Notes: generated by a model not told the origin, from the letters alone. Positions 53,038 through 62,998 are shown, counted from the first letter of the stretch. The stretch is DNA of 64,000 nucleotides from Polynucleobacter sp. AM-26B4 (GCF_018882285.1 NZ_JACVOT010000001.1:1433916-1497915), one strand, 5' to 3'. Numbers and translations are program-made.

Positions 53038-54315
53038 ATGCAAAGACGCGAATTTATACAATTAGTAGGTGCGGGTGCTGCTGCGACAACTCTGGTTGGT
53101 TGTGCTTCAACACAAATTGACGCTAAAAATGCCAAAGTATTGGTGATTGGTGGCGGTTATGGTGGCGCAACAGCTGCTAAGTATGTCCGCAAGTTTTCAA
53201 ATTACACAGCTGATGTGACGCTGATTGAACCAAATCAAAACTTCATTTCTTGCCCATTATCAAATTTGGTGATTGGTGGCAGCAAGAAGATGGAAGACAT
53301 CACTGTTTCATACGCAGGTTTGAGCAAGAATCATGGCGTGAAACTAGTGAAAGACTATGTGGTGTCAGTGGACGTTGCTAAACGCCAAGTTAAATTGGCT
53401 GGTGGCTCAACATTGTTTTACGATCGCTTGATCGTTTCTCCAGGTATTGATTTAACTTACGACAAATTGCCAGGCATGCTCAAGCCAAATGCTCAGAACG
53501 AAGTTCTGCATGCATGGAAAGCCGGCGAGCAAACCGTTGGTCTCAGAAAGCAATTGGAAAGCATGAAGAACGGTGGTGTATTCGCCATTTCAATTCCATT
53601 GGCTCCGTACCGTTGCCCTCCAGGACCATACGAGCGTGCTTGCCAAGTCGCTGACTATTTCCAAAAGAGTAAGCCAAAGAGCAAAGTACTTATTTTGGAT
53701 GCCAACGATGATGTGACATCTAAACCAGGTTTGTTCAAGTTGGCATGGTCACGCCGTTATGCTGGCATGGTTGAGTATCGTGGTAAACACAATCTAACTG
53801 ATGTTGATGTCAAAGGTAAGACTTTGAAGTTTGAATTCAACGACGACATCAAGGCTGATGTATTGAACGTGTTGCCTCCAATGCGTGCTGGTTCAATTGC
53901 TGTGAAGACAGGTTTGGCCAACATGAATGCACGTTGGTGCGAAGTTGACTTCTTGACCTTTGAATCTAAGGTTGCACCAAACGTTCACGTATTGGGTGAC
54001 TCAATTCAAATAGCTCCAGGTATGCCAAAGTCTGGTCACATGGCCAACCAACACGGTAAGACATGTGCTGCAGCTGTAGTGGCAATTTTGAGTGGTGCTG
54101 AAATCAATCAGTTACCGGTTTACAACAACACTTGCTACAGCTTCGTTTCTGCACAAGACGTGGTTCACGTTGCCAGCGTTCATACTTATGACGCTGCTAA
54201 GAAAACCATGGTCACAGTGCCAGGTTCTGGTGGTGTGTCTGCCGCTGCTAATCCTCTTGAGGGTGAGTACGCAAACGCATGGGCCAGAAACATTTGGGCT
54301 GATATGTTGGTTTAA
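53038..54315 (+). CDS. fccB: Flavocytochrome c sulfide dehydrogenase, FAD subunit
   Basis: A 425-residue FAD protein with a Tat-like N-terminus (QRREFIQLVGAGAAATTLVGC). The dinucleotide motif is VLVIGGGYGGATAAKYV. Cysteines in NFISCPLSNLV and YRCPPGPYERACQVADYF fit the redox disulfide region of FCSD and sulfide:quinone reductases; a C-terminal FCSD flavin-binding domain follows. It oxidises sulfide to sulfur in the periplasm and passes electrons to the cytochrome. No other sox genes are present. The ATG at 53038 is preferred over TTG 53032. Confidence 0.92.
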   Translation: MQRREFIQLVGAGAAATTLVGCASTQIDAKNAKVLVIGGGYGGATAAKYVRKFSNYTADVTLIEPNQNFISCPLSNLVIGGSKKMEDITVSYAGLSKNHGVKLVKDYVVSVDVAKRQVKLAGGSTLFYDRLIVSPGIDLTYDKLPGMLKPNAQNEVLHAWKAGEQTVGLRKQLESMKNGGVFAISIPLAPYRCPPGPYERACQVADYFQKSKPKSKVLILDANDDVTSKPGLFKLAWSRRYAGMVEYRGKHNLTDVDVKGKTLKFEFNDDIKADVLNVLPPMRAGSIAVKTGLANMNARWCEVDFLTFESKVAPNVHVLGDSIQIAPGMPKSGHMANQHGKTCAAAVVAILSGAEINQLPVYNNTCYSFVSAQDVVHVASVHTYDAAKKTMVTVPGSGGVSAAANPLEGEYANAWARNIWADMLV

Positions 54316-54345
54316 ACCACTGAATCATTTTCAGTGCTACCAAAT

Positions 54346-54374
54346 AAAAAAGTCTGCTTCGGCAGACTTTTTTA
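54346..54374. terminator. Bidirectional terminator between fccB and rarA
   Basis: AAAAAAGTCTGC-TTCG-GCAGACTTTTTT, symmetric, with A- and T-runs serving both strands. Confidence 0.94.
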
Positions 54375-54410
54375 TTTGCTCAATTATTAAATTTTTATTT
54401 AATTCTTCAC

Positions 54411-55721
54411 TCACTTTTTATTTTTGCTGGCCTCATCCAAAGATTTTAAGAAAGCCAATTTCTCTTTGATTTTGGCTTCCAAGCCTCGATCGGTTGGTTG
54501 ATACCAATTAGCCTCTTTAAGGCCCTCAGGTAGATAGTTTTCTCCCGCCGCATAGCCATGAGCTTCATCGTGCGCATAACGATAAGTCTTGCCGTGGCCT
54601 AATTCATCCATCAGTTTGGTTGGGGCATTGCGTAAATGCATCGGCACGTCGCGACTGGTATCTTTCGCCACAAAGTCTTTGGCTTGATTGAATGCTTTGT
54701 AGGCCGCATTGCTTTTAGGAGCTGTGCACAAGTAAATCAGGGCTTCAGCAAGTGCCAGTTCGCCCTCAGGACTACCCAAGCGCTCATAAGTCAATGCAGC
54801 ATCATTGGCTAATTGCATGGCGCGTGGATCTGCTAATCCAATATCTTCCCAAGCCATGCGAATAATGCGTCGCGATAAATATTTAACATCAACACCACCA
54901 TCAACCATGCGGCAAAACCAATACAAGGCGCCATCTGAATTGGACCCTCTGACAGATTTATGCAAGGCTGAAATCTGGTCATAAAAATGATCGCCAGATT
55001 TATCAAATCGTCTTGATAGGTGACCTAAGGATTGCTCTAGAAATTCCGCGGTGATGTTGGTGATTTGACTGGTCTTGGCTGCATTGAAGGTTTGCTCAAT
55101 CAAATTAAGGAAACGTCTCGCGTCACCATCGGCCATGTGAAGCAGCATGGCTTGGGCTGCTTGATCAAACTCTAGGGTGCCTGGCAGCGCAGCCAAGGCC
55201 CGATTCAATAGCTGTAAAAGCTCATCGTTTGTCAGAGACTTCAGAACATATACCTGAGCTCTTGAAAGTAATGCTGAATTAACTTCAAAGGATGGGTTCT
55301 CAGTGGTGGCTCCAATAAATGTCACCAAACCGGATTCAACAAATGGGAGGAGAGCATCTTGTTGAGATTTATTGAATCGATGTATCTCATCCACAAACAA
55401 AATGGTTTTTTTACCAAACTGTTGCAGATTGTTTTCTGCCTGTTCAATGGCTTGTCTTATTTCTTTGACCCCAGCCAAAACTGCAGAAATGGCAATGAAT
55501 TCACAGTCAAAGGTATTGGCAGTGAGCCGTGCAATGGTGGTTTTGCCTACGCCAGGAGGACCCCATAAAAGCATTGAATGAGGCTTACCTGAGCGGAACG
55601 CCAAATCAAGTGGTTTACCTGGACCGAAAAGGTGAGTTTGCCCGACCAGGTCCTCTTTTTGTTGAGGACGCAGCATTTCCGCGAGGGGGGTAAAATTTTC
55701 GTTGTTTGGTAATAAAGACAT
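54411..55721 (-). CDS. rarA: Replication-associated recombination protein RarA (MgsA)
   Basis: A 436-residue AAA+ ATPase. Walker A is GPPGVGKTT (about 55-63), Walker [21 protein letters not shown] and sensor [19 protein letters not shown]. The C-terminal MgsA tetramerisation domain includes [38 protein letters not shown]. It acts at stalled forks. A 20-residue N-terminus precedes [17 protein letters not shown]. No SOS box is visible upstream. Confidence 0.94.
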   Translation of the reverse strand: MSLLPNNENFTPLAEMLRPQQKEDLVGQTHLFGPGKPLDLAFRSGKPHSMLLWGPPGVGKTTIARLTANTFDCEFIAISAVLAGVKEIRQAIEQAENNLQQFGKKTILFVDEIHRFNKSQQDALLPFVESGLVTFIGATTENPSFEVNSALLSRAQVYVLKSLTNDELLQLLNRALAALPGTLEFDQAAQAMLLHMADGDARRFLNLIEQTFNAAKTSQITNITAEFLEQSLGHLSRRFDKSGDHFYDQISALHKSVRGSNSDGALYWFCRMVDGGVDVKYLSRRIIRMAWEDIGLADPRAMQLANDAALTYERLGSPEGELALAEALIYLCTAPKSNAAYKAFNQAKDFVAKDTSRDVPMHLRNAPTKLMDELGHGKTYRYAHDEAHGYAAGENYLPEGLKEANWYQPTDRGLEAKIKEKLAFLKSLDEASKNKK

Positions 55722-55803
55722 GGTTTAATAAGCAAATTGTCGCATGTTGTCTGAATGCCAAATCGTTTTTTAAAACTAATTCATCATTATTAAAAAGTAA
55801 CTC

Positions 55804-56346
55804 ATGAACCAAGATACACAAAATCAGATCAGAGATAAATTACGTCCGCTACCACGCTGGATTTTTATGAGCCGCTGGTTACAGGCTCCCTTGTACATGG
55901 GCTTGATTGTTGCTCAAATTGTTTATGTGATTCAGTTCTGGCGCGAACTAGTTCATCTCATTGGCATGATGATGACCAAGGGCGGCACGACTGAAACAGA
56001 AATCATGTTGATTGTTTTAGGTTTGATTGACGTGGTGATGATTTCAAATCTCTTGGTGATGGTCATCGTGGGCGGTTGGGAGACCTTCGTTTCTCGTCTA
56101 GAGCTCAAGAATCATCCTGATCAGCCTGAATGGTTGTCTCATGTGAATGCAGGTGTTTTGAAGGTCAAGCTAGCAACAGCCATCATCGGCATCTCTTCAA
56201 TTCACTTATTGAAGACTTTCATCAATGCAGAACACTTGGATGACAAAACTTTGTTGTGGCAAACCTTGATTCACTTGACGTTTGTGATTTCCGCTTTGGC
56301 GATTGCCTACACAGAAACACTATTGGCTAAAGCCAAGTCTCACTAA
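55804..56346 (+). CDS. UPF0114/TIGR00645 membrane protein (YqhA-like)
   Basis: A 180-residue inner-membrane protein with four predicted helices. The pattern [29 protein letters not shown] near the start and [26 protein letters not shown] in the middle are typical of the YqhA family. [36 protein letters not shown] follows. Function unknown. It is divergent from rarA. Confidence 0.9.
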   Translation: MNQDTQNQIRDKLRPLPRWIFMSRWLQAPLYMGLIVAQIVYVIQFWRELVHLIGMMMTKGGTTETEIMLIVLGLIDVVMISNLLVMVIVGGWETFVSRLELKNHPDQPEWLSHVNAGVLKVKLATAIIGISSIHLLKTFINAEHLDDKTLLWQTLIHLTFVISALAIAYTETLLAKAKSH

Positions 56347-56359
56347 GTAGACCAACTAA

Positions 56360-56827
56360 TCAAAATTGTCTGATAGCAATGCCAGCCAAAACAAGGCTGG
56401 CAGTTGCTACCATCGTCAACACGGTTCTCATTTTTAAGAATTCTGCCAAATACTCTTCGTCATGAATCAAATGACGAAACTGTTTGCGATCAACGAGCAA
56501 TGCAAGAAGAAGTGTTGCGGCAATCAAAAAATAACCAGAAGAAAAGGGCAGGTGAAGTGCTACCCATGCAAGCAAGGATGGGATCACTCCCCAGATCCAG
56601 GCGCCTTTAGCTCTCCAAAAGCCATGACCTTCTTGGTTTGAGAGGGGGTTCAATAAAGGACCCCAATGCAGTGCTCCTACAAATGAAGCGATTGTTGCAG
56701 CGTAAAGGAGCAATGAGTTCGCAGCCCAAAAATCCAGTGGCGGTTCTGCAAATTGAACCAAGGCGGATAGAAGGATGAAGGGAATCAGCCCTGCATAACC
56801 AAGAAATTTAGTAATCGGTGTCAACAT
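56360..56827 (-). CDS. DUF3429 membrane protein
   Basis: A 155-residue membrane protein with four to five helices. The pattern LGYAGLIPFILLSALVQF and GALHWGPLL fits DUF3429. I chose ATG 56827, two bases after the stop of the upstream dehydrogenase gene; the longer frame start at 56908 lies inside that gene. Function unknown; probably co-transcribed with the dehydrogenase. Confidence 0.8.
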   Translation of the reverse strand: MLTPITKFLGYAGLIPFILLSALVQFAEPPLDFWAANSLLLYAATIASFVGALHWGPLLNPLSNQEGHGFWRAKGAWIWGVIPSLLAWVALHLPFSSGYFLIAATLLLALLVDRKQFRHLIHDEEYLAEFLKMRTVLTMVATASLVLAGIAIRQF

Positions 56828-56829
56828 GA

Positions 56830-57681
56830 TCAGTTGTAGCTGTAAACGCCTTTGCCTGATTTTCTGCCAAGATAACCAGCAGCGACCATTTCGCGAAGCA
56901 ATGGGCAAGGACGATATTTCGAGTCATTGAAGTTCTTGAAGTAAACCTCCATGATGGCCAAGCAAGTATCTAGGCCAATCATGTCGGCCAATGCCAACGG
57001 TCCAATAGGGTGGTTACAACCAAGCTTCATACCTGCATCAATATCTTCTGGAGTGGCCAAGCCTTCAGCCAACACAAAGAAGGCCTCATTGATCATGGGT
57101 ACCAAAATACGGTTCACAACAAAACCAGGTGCATTTTTAACGGTGATGGGTTCTTTCCCCAACACTTTTGACATCTCTTGAACTAAAGCATGAGTTTGGT
57201 CATCAGTTTGTAGGCCACGAATAATCTCAACCAAAGTCATCATCGGCACAGGGTTGAAAAAATGCATGCCGATAAAGCGCTGAGGGTTGCTCACTTCAGC
57301 CGCCATTTGCGTGATTGAAATCGATGAGGTGTTTGAAGCAATGATGGTGTCTTTGCTAACAATGCCATCCAATTGTTTCAAGATCTTGATCTTGAGATCG
57401 TAATTCTCAGTTGCAGCCTCAATCACCATTTGTGAACCTGTGAAATCTTGGTAATTGGTGCTGGTTTTGATGCGAGACAAGGCAGATGCTTTTTCAGCTT
57501 CAGTCATCTTCTCTTTTTTGATCAAACGATCAAGGCTACCGGCAATGGTTGAGAGTCCTTTTGCTACAGCGGCCTCATTGATATCAACCATGACCACGTT
57601 CAAGCCGGAAACAGCGCAGGCTTGAGCAATGCCATTGCCCATCGTGCCAGCGCCAATAATGCCCACAGACTGAATACCCAT
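56830..57681 (-). CDS. 3-hydroxyacyl-CoA (3-hydroxybutyryl-CoA) dehydrogenase
   Basis: A 283-residue NAD-dependent enzyme. The nucleotide motif is GIIGAGTMGNGIAQACA (about 7-23); the catalytic His is in IGMHFFNPVPMMTLVEII, with ASNTSSISIT and GFVVNRILVPMINEAF. The length is that of the Hbd/PaaH subgroup without a hydratase fusion. It oxidises (S)-3-hydroxybutyryl-CoA and could continue the glutaryl-CoA route of gcdH. Confidence 0.93.
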   Translation of the reverse strand: MGIQSVGIIGAGTMGNGIAQACAVSGLNVVMVDINEAAVAKGLSTIAGSLDRLIKKEKMTEAEKASALSRIKTSTNYQDFTGSQMVIEAATENYDLKIKILKQLDGIVSKDTIIASNTSSISITQMAAEVSNPQRFIGMHFFNPVPMMTLVEIIRGLQTDDQTHALVQEMSKVLGKEPITVKNAPGFVVNRILVPMINEAFFVLAEGLATPEDIDAGMKLGCNHPIGPLALADMIGLDTCLAIMEVYFKNFNDSKYRPCPLLREMVAAGYLGRKSGKGVYSYN

Positions 57682-57783
57682 CTCTTGACCTTGTAATTAA
57701 GTGCTAAAAGCCTAAGTTTAAGCTTCCTCTGGAAAATAGTAGAAATTTTTCAATAACGCTCAGGCTTTATGGATAATGTCGGT

Positions 57784-58650
57784 ATGTCTACACAAGGTTT
57801 CATCCTCAAAATCTCCTGCCCAGACCGACCAGGCATCGTTCATGCTGTCAGTCAGTTTTTGTTCAATCAAACGGCCAATATTTTAGATTCCGCACAATTC
57901 AGTGACACGTTCACGAGCCGTTTTTTCATGCGGGTGCATTTTGCAAAGACTTCGAAAGAACTTAATTTGCAAAAGTTACAAGAGTTATTCAAAGAAATTG
58001 GTGATGGCTTCCAAATGGACTGGGAGTTATTTGATGCGGCCAGCAAACCAAAAGTATTGATCATGGTTTCTAAATTGGGCCATTGCTTGAATGATCTCTT
58101 GTTCAGAACTCACAGTGGCTATTTGCCGATTGAAATCGCTGGCATCGTTTCTAATCATCAAGATTTTCAGAATCTAGCGGCCGGTTACAAAATACCGTTT
58201 CATTACATGCCGCTCAGCAGTGCCAGTGATGAGCGTAAAAATGATCAAGAAGAGCAGTTACTAAAGCTGATCGATCAAGAAAAAATTGATTTGGTTGTTC
58301 TTGCCAGATACATGCAAATCTTATCGCCCAAGGTATGTCAAAAATTATCTGGCAAAGCCATCAACATCCATCATTCTTTCTTGCCAAGCTTTAAAGGCGC
58401 TAAACCTTATTGGCAAGCCCATCAGCGCGGTGTGAAGTTGATTGGTGCGACTGCGCATTACGTCACAACTGATTTGGATGAAGGTCCAATCATTGAGCAG
58501 GGTGTTGAGCGTGTTGATCACGCCATGGACCCCGATCAATTGGCTGCTGTCGGTCGAGATGTGGAGTGTATGGCTTTATCTCGCGCCGTTCGTTGGCACG
58601 CAGAGCATCGTATCTTGTTAAATGGAAAGAGTACGGTGGTCTTTCAGTAA
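57784..58650 (+). CDS. purU: Formyltetrahydrofolate deformylase
   Basis: Hydrolyses 10-formyl-THF to formate and THF. An N-terminal ACT domain (LKISCPDRPGIVHAVSQFL) is joined to a formyltransferase-like domain with NIHHSFLPSFKGAKPYWQA and TTDLDEGPIIEQ, the catalytic Asn-His-Asp set. I prefer ATG 57784; ATG 57769 adds five residues and is also possible. The stop overlaps the DedA gene start by one base (TAATG). Confidence 0.94.
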   Translation: MSTQGFILKISCPDRPGIVHAVSQFLFNQTANILDSAQFSDTFTSRFFMRVHFAKTSKELNLQKLQELFKEIGDGFQMDWELFDAASKPKVLIMVSKLGHCLNDLLFRTHSGYLPIEIAGIVSNHQDFQNLAAGYKIPFHYMPLSSASDERKNDQEEQLLKLIDQEKIDLVVLARYMQILSPKVCQKLSGKAINIHHSFLPSFKGAKPYWQAHQRGVKLIGATAHYVTTDLDEGPIIEQGVERVDHAMDPDQLAAVGRDVECMALSRAVRWHAEHRILLNGKSTVVFQ

Positions 58651-59294
58651 TGGATTTTTCACTTTTACTTGATATCTTTTTACATTTAGACAAACACTTG
58701 GTCACCATTGTTGATCAATGGGGTCCTTGGGTGTATGTCTTGTTGTTCGCCATCATTTTCATTGAAACGGGTGTGGTGGTGATGCCATTTCTGCCCGGTG
58801 ACTCTTTGTTATTTGTGGCTGGGGCCATTGCAGCAGTGGGTGGTATGAGCCTACCACTTTTATTGATCTTGTTGATCATTGCGGCGATTGCTGGTGATGC
58901 AGTCAATTATTCAATTGGTCGCTGGTTCGGGCCTAAAGTGTTTGGTTGGGAAAACTCTCGCTGGTTCAATAAAGATGCTTTTGATAAAACCCATGCTTTT
59001 TATGAAAAGCATGGGCCCATTACCATTGTCGTTGGCCGCTTCATGCCGTTCATTAGAACCTTTGCCCCATTCATTGCGGGGGCAGCTCAGATGTCTTATT
59101 CCAAATTCGCTACCTACAACGTGGGTGGTGGCATTCTTTGGGTTGGAAGTTTGACGACCTTGGGTTACATGATTGGAGAGCACCCATGGGTCAAAGCCAA
59201 TTTCTCAATGGTGGCTTTAGCGATGATCATCATCCCAGGTTTGCCAGCACTGTGGGTGTTCCTGCAGGCCATGGTTCAAAAGCTAAAGCGCTGA
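58650..59294 (+). CDS. DedA-family membrane protein
   Basis: A 214-residue inner-membrane protein with a VTT/SNARE-associated domain. Landmarks are FIETGVVVMPFLPGDSLLFVAGA, then GDAVNYSIGRWFG, and GRFMPFIRTFAPFIAGAAQMSYSKFATYNVGGGILWV, with the conserved Gly-Arg-Phe-x-Pro motif. Members move phospholipids such as undecaprenyl phosphate. It is coupled to purU and ends one base before the convergent GST gene. Confidence 0.92.
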   Translation: MDFSLLLDIFLHLDKHLVTIVDQWGPWVYVLLFAIIFIETGVVVMPFLPGDSLLFVAGAIAAVGGMSLPLLLILLIIAAIAGDAVNYSIGRWFGPKVFGWENSRWFNKDAFDKTHAFYEKHGPITIVVGRFMPFIRTFAPFIAGAAQMSYSKFATYNVGGGILWVGSLTTLGYMIGEHPWVKANFSMVALAMIIIPGLPALWVFLQAMVQKLKR

Positions 59295-60020
59295 TTATCT
59301 TTTTTGATACTGCGTTTTGCCGTACAAAATTTCCTTGGCCTTATCGTCATTCAGCGGTTTTCTGAGTGACGTCAAAATTTCAACACCTCGTTTGACGGCA
59401 GGGCGCTCTGCAATTTCTTCATGCCAACGCAAAACGTTTGGAAACTCCTCGAGAGTGATGCCTTGATTTTTCCATGAGCGAGTCCAAGGGAAAATGGCAA
59501 TGTCTGCAATGCTGTAGTCTTTTCCAGCAATGAAACGCTTTTTAGAAAGTTCTCTGTCCATCACGCCATAAAGTCTGCGGGTTTCATTGGTGTAACGATT
59601 GATGGCGTATTCGACTTTTTCTGGAGCGTAGATTCTGAAGTGATGAGTTTGGCCAAGCATTGGACCAACGCCACCCATTTGAAACATCAACCACTGCAGC
59701 ACCTCAAACTTGGCGCGATCTGTTTTGGGCAGGAAGCGACCTGTCTTGCTAGCAAGGTACAACAAAATAGCGCCAGATTCAAAGAGAGCGATTGGTTTGC
59801 CGTCTGGACCATTAGGATCGACCATGGCTGGAATCTTATTGTTCGGGCTGATAGCTAAAAACTCTTTGGTGAACTGATCGCCTGCACCAATATCAATTGG
59901 ATGAGCCAGCCAATCTTTACCCAAGCGATAGCCGCATTCCTCCATCATGATGTGCACTTTGTGGCCATTGGGTGTTGCCCAACTGTAAATATCAATCATG
60001 CCTTGTTTCTTTGTCATCAT
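59295..60020 (-). CDS. Glutathione S-transferase/disulfide reductase (YghU/YfcG-like)
   Basis: A 241-residue thioredoxin-like plus helical GST. The N-terminal WATPNGHKVHIMMEECGY carries the substrate loop of the Nu class (Thr-Pro-Asn-Gly), followed by PNNKIPAMVDPNGPDG and LFESGAILLYLA. Nu-class enzymes reduce glutathione-linked disulfides. An AAGGAAAAA ribosome-binding site supports ATG 60020; an upstream Met at 60038 is less likely. Confidence 0.9.
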   Translation of the reverse strand: MMTKKQGMIDIYSWATPNGHKVHIMMEECGYRLGKDWLAHPIDIGAGDQFTKEFLAISPNNKIPAMVDPNGPDGKPIALFESGAILLYLASKTGRFLPKTDRAKFEVLQWLMFQMGGVGPMLGQTHHFRIYAPEKVEYAINRYTNETRRLYGVMDRELSKKRFIAGKDYSIADIAIFPWTRSWKNQGITLEEFPNVLRWHEEIAERPAVKRGVEILTSLRKPLNDDKAKEILYGKTQYQKR

Positions 60021-60087
60021 TTTTTCCTTTTGTAACAAACTTGGATGTTCAAATCATCAAACACCCAAGCAACTAATCAAACAGCCA

Positions 60088-61296
60088 TTAAATACTTTGA
60101 AGTCTCTTCAGTGCTTCAGCCAAAGTACTCTCTTTTTTGGCAAAGCAAAACCTGATCACACCTGATTCAACTGGGTCGCTGTAGAAAGCAGATACCGGAA
60201 TAGCCGCCACGCCCACTTCTTTTGTTAGCCACTGACAAAAATCAGAGCTATTCAATTTAGATTGTGGAATACCCAGTTGCGTGTAATCAACGCACTGGAA
60301 GTAAGTGCCAGGGGCAGGCAATAGCTTGAATTTAGTTTGCTCTAAACCTTGGCGCATGTAATTTCTCTTGGTCTGATAGAAACCTGCCAAATTCAAATAT
60401 GGATCAGGATTTTTTAAATAGTCAGCCAAGCCATACTGAACTGGGGTGTTGATGGTGAAGACATTGAACTGATGAACTTTTCTAAATTCAGCGCTCAAGT
60501 GAGCAGGGGCAGCCACATAGCCAACTTTCCAGCCAGTGACGTGATACGTTTTGCCAAAGCTAGAAATAACAAAACTGCGTTGTGCTAACTCAGGATGGCG
60601 CGCCACGCTTTGATGGTCTTTGCCATCAAAGACCATGTGCTCATACACCTCATCACTGCAAATCAAAATATCCGTGTCTCGAACCAAATCAGCCAGACGA
60701 TCAATGTCAGTAGACTCCCACACCATCCCCGTTGGATTGTGAGGGGAGTTGATCATGATCATTTTGGTGCGGGGAGTGATGGCTTTTGCCATGGCATCCC
60801 ATGGGATTTCATAACCAGTGATGTCACCAGCTTCATTTCTCTTCACAATCAACTGAACTGGTACAGCGGTGCCTCCAACTGTATCAATGGATGGGATGTA
60901 AGAGTCGTAGACAGGCTCAATCACAATCACTTCATCGCCAGGATTGATGGCACATGCAATCACCGTAAAAATTCCTTGAGTGCCGCCAGCAGTGATGGTG
61001 ATCTCTGTGGCTGGATCGTAATGATGACCATACAAGGTGCTTATCTTTTGGCTGACAGCCTCGCGCAAGGTTGCAATACCCGCCATAGGTGGATATTGAT
61101 TGTGGCCATCACGCATGGCTTTATAAACAGCCTCTGGTAAAGCAGGATCGCAATCAAAGTCCGGAAAACCTTGACCCAAGTTGATGGCTTTGTGCTCATT
61201 GGCAAGGGCAGACATCACGGTAAAAATCGTGGTGCCAACTTTGGGTAAGCGAGTTGGAAGCGGTATTTGTCTCAAAGCAGTATTATTTAGATTCAT
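60088..61296 (-). CDS. Methionine aminotransferase-like PLP enzyme (YbdL type)
   Basis: A 402-residue class I aminotransferase. It has INLGQGFPDFDCDPALPEAV at the start, NSPHNPTGMVW and the Schiff-base Lys in SSFGKTYHVTGWKVGYV, and ends with an Arg for carboxylate binding (GVIRFCFAKKE). The closest known relative is YbdL, a methionine-preferring transaminase. The exact substrate is not certain. Confidence 0.9.
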   Translation of the reverse strand: MNLNNTALRQIPLPTRLPKVGTTIFTVMSALANEHKAINLGQGFPDFDCDPALPEAVYKAMRDGHNQYPPMAGIATLREAVSQKISTLYGHHYDPATEITITAGGTQGIFTVIACAINPGDEVIVIEPVYDSYIPSIDTVGGTAVPVQLIVKRNEAGDITGYEIPWDAMAKAITPRTKMIMINSPHNPTGMVWESTDIDRLADLVRDTDILICSDEVYEHMVFDGKDHQSVARHPELAQRSFVISSFGKTYHVTGWKVGYVAAPAHLSAEFRKVHQFNVFTINTPVQYGLADYLKNPDPYLNLAGFYQTKRNYMRQGLEQTKFKLLPAPGTYFQCVDYTQLGIPQSKLNSSDFCQWLTKEVGVAAIPVSAFYSDPVESGVIRFCFAKKESTLAEALKRLQSI

Positions 61297-61315
61297 TTAA
61301 TTTGAATATTCTGCC

Positions 61316-62089
61316 ATGTTGATCGTACTTTCGCCTGCAAAAAGTTTGGACTATGAAAATCCGCCCACGACGGATAAGCATACCTTGCCTATTTTCATCA
61401 ATGAATCTGCCAAGTTGGTGACAGATTTAAAAAAACTGTCTTTACAAGAAGTCGCTGAATTGATGGATTTATCTGACAAATTAGCTGCTTTGAACGTGGC
61501 ACGTTTTGGCGATTGGTCTAAAAAGTTCACTGCTAAAAATAGCAAACAGGCTATTTTGGCTTTCAATGGTGATGTTTATGAAGGGCTTGATGCCCCATCT
61601 TTGAACGCTAAGGCTTTGGATTACACCCAAGAGCATGTCAGAGTTCTTTCAGGCCTCTATGGTGTTTTAAAACCTTTGGATTTAATGCAGCCATACCGTT
61701 TGGAAATGGGTACTTCATTCAAAAATACAGTTGGTAAAGATCTCTATGCTTTTTGGGGTGACAAAATCACTTTGGCTCTAAAGGAAGAGCTTGAAAAACA
61801 TAAATCTAAAACCTTGATCAATTTGGCTTCAGATGAGTACTTCAAATCTGTTAAAGCTGATAAATTAGGTTTTCCAATCGTCGCTCCTGTCTTTCAGGAT
61901 GAAAAGGCTGGCAAATACAAGATTGTTTCTTTCTATGCCAAGCGTGCAAGAGGTTTGATGACTCGTTTCATCATTGATAACAAAATTGATAAAGCCGCTG
62001 ACTTAAAAGACTTTGACTACGAAGGTTATAAGTTTGCTCCTAAAGAAAGTACTGATGCAAAACCTGTGTTCCGAAGAAAAGAGCAGTGA
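61316..62089 (+). CDS. yaaA: Peroxide stress protein YaaA
   Basis: A 257-residue YaaA/DUF328 protein. The start [17 protein letters not shown] and the conserved LNARFxxW-like [16 protein letters not shown], then [12 protein letters not shown] and [24 protein letters not shown], are diagnostic. In E. coli YaaA lowers free intracellular iron during peroxide stress and binds DNA. It is divergent from the aminotransferase and 5 bp before the SOUL haem protein gene. Confidence 0.95.
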   Translation: MLIVLSPAKSLDYENPPTTDKHTLPIFINESAKLVTDLKKLSLQEVAELMDLSDKLAALNVARFGDWSKKFTAKNSKQAILAFNGDVYEGLDAPSLNAKALDYTQEHVRVLSGLYGVLKPLDLMQPYRLEMGTSFKNTVGKDLYAFWGDKITLALKEELEKHKSKTLINLASDEYFKSVKADKLGFPIVAPVFQDEKAGKYKIVSFYAKRARGLMTRFIIDNKIDKAADLKDFDYEGYKFAPKESTDAKPVFRRKEQ

Positions 62090-62094
62090 TCTGA

Positions 62095-62736
62095 ATGTTG
62101 ATAAAACAAGCATCAAAGTTATTCTTGGGCTTTGCAGCTCTATCTGTCTTGATGGGTGGCGCGATGGCGAATGAAGAGCCACGTTATGAAGTCATCAAAA
62201 AAGAAGAGAACTTTGAAGTTCGCCGTTATCAGCCAATGATCATTGCTGAGGTGTTGGTTGCTGGTGCTTTGAGTGAAGCATCCAACAAAGGATTTCGTCA
62301 GATAGCTGACTTTATCTTTGGCAACAATGAAGATCCAATTAAGAAGCAGTCAGAAAAAATTGCCATGACGGCACCCGTGACCATGGAAGCGGATACATCA
62401 TCAAAGATTGCTATGACAGCGCCTGTCACCATGGAGGGCAGTGGTGGTGCATGGAAAATGGCCTTTGTGATGCCAAGTAAGTTCACCATGGAGACTCTGC
62501 CTAAGCCTAAAAATCCAAACATCACCATCAAACAAATACCAACTCAGCAACTAGCAGTTGTGACTTTCAGTGGTTGGGTGGATGAAGAGAAGTTAGCAGC
62601 GCAAACGACTCGTTTGAATGAGTGGATGGCTAAGAATGGTTTGAAGTCTTCTGGTTCAGCACAGCTATCACGCTACAACCCGCCTTGGACTTTGCCATTT
62701 TGGCGCCGCAATGAAGTTTGGATGAAGCTGGACTAA
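62095..62736 (+). CDS. SOUL-family haem-binding exported protein
   Basis: A 213-residue protein with a signal peptide (ending GGAMA) and a SOUL domain (YEVIKKEENFEVRRYQPMIIAEV...). The segment KIAMTAPVTME occurs twice 15 residues apart, the second copy preceded by S-S. SOUL proteins bind haem weakly. It follows yaaA closely, so iron or haem control may link them; this is an inference from position. Confidence 0.88.
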   Translation: MLIKQASKLFLGFAALSVLMGGAMANEEPRYEVIKKEENFEVRRYQPMIIAEVLVAGALSEASNKGFRQIADFIFGNNEDPIKKQSEKIAMTAPVTMEADTSSKIAMTAPVTMEGSGGAWKMAFVMPSKFTMETLPKPKNPNITIKQIPTQQLAVVTFSGWVDEEKLAAQTTRLNEWMAKNGLKSSGSAQLSRYNPPWTLPFWRRNEVWMKLD

Positions 62737-62756
62737 TTGTCTAAGTTTCGGTACGC

Positions 62757-62990
62757 TTAAAGAGTGCTTAAATCAACCTGAACCCTTTTGCCCTGCAATC
62801 GGCTTTTAGCTAGCTCCGTTAGATGGACATCGTCCAGTCTCTCCAAGAGTGCCTCATAACATTTTGCCGACAAAATATACGCAACAGGCTTTTTAGAGCT
62901 GTAAACGGCAATTGGTGAAGACCTTAACTCTTCAATGATGTCATTAAGGTTCTTACGTAAATTTGAAATACTGATTTTTGAATGCTTCAT
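62757..62990 (-). CDS. Phd/YefM-type antitoxin, no adjacent toxin
   Basis: A 77-residue antitoxin-like protein: KISISNLRKNLNDIIEELRSSPIAVYSSKKPVAYILSAKCYEALLERLDD, the Phd/YefM pattern. Downstream on the same strand lies the opposite-strand SOUL gene after 20 bases, and upstream the DUF2863 gene, so the usual RelE or Fic toxin gene is absent. It may be a solitary regulator or a relic that has kept its frame. Confidence 0.82.
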   Translation of the reverse strand: MKHSKISISNLRKNLNDIIEELRSSPIAVYSSKKPVAYILSAKCYEALLERLDDVHLTELAKSRLQGKRVQVDLSTL

Positions 62991-62998
62991 GAATGCGT

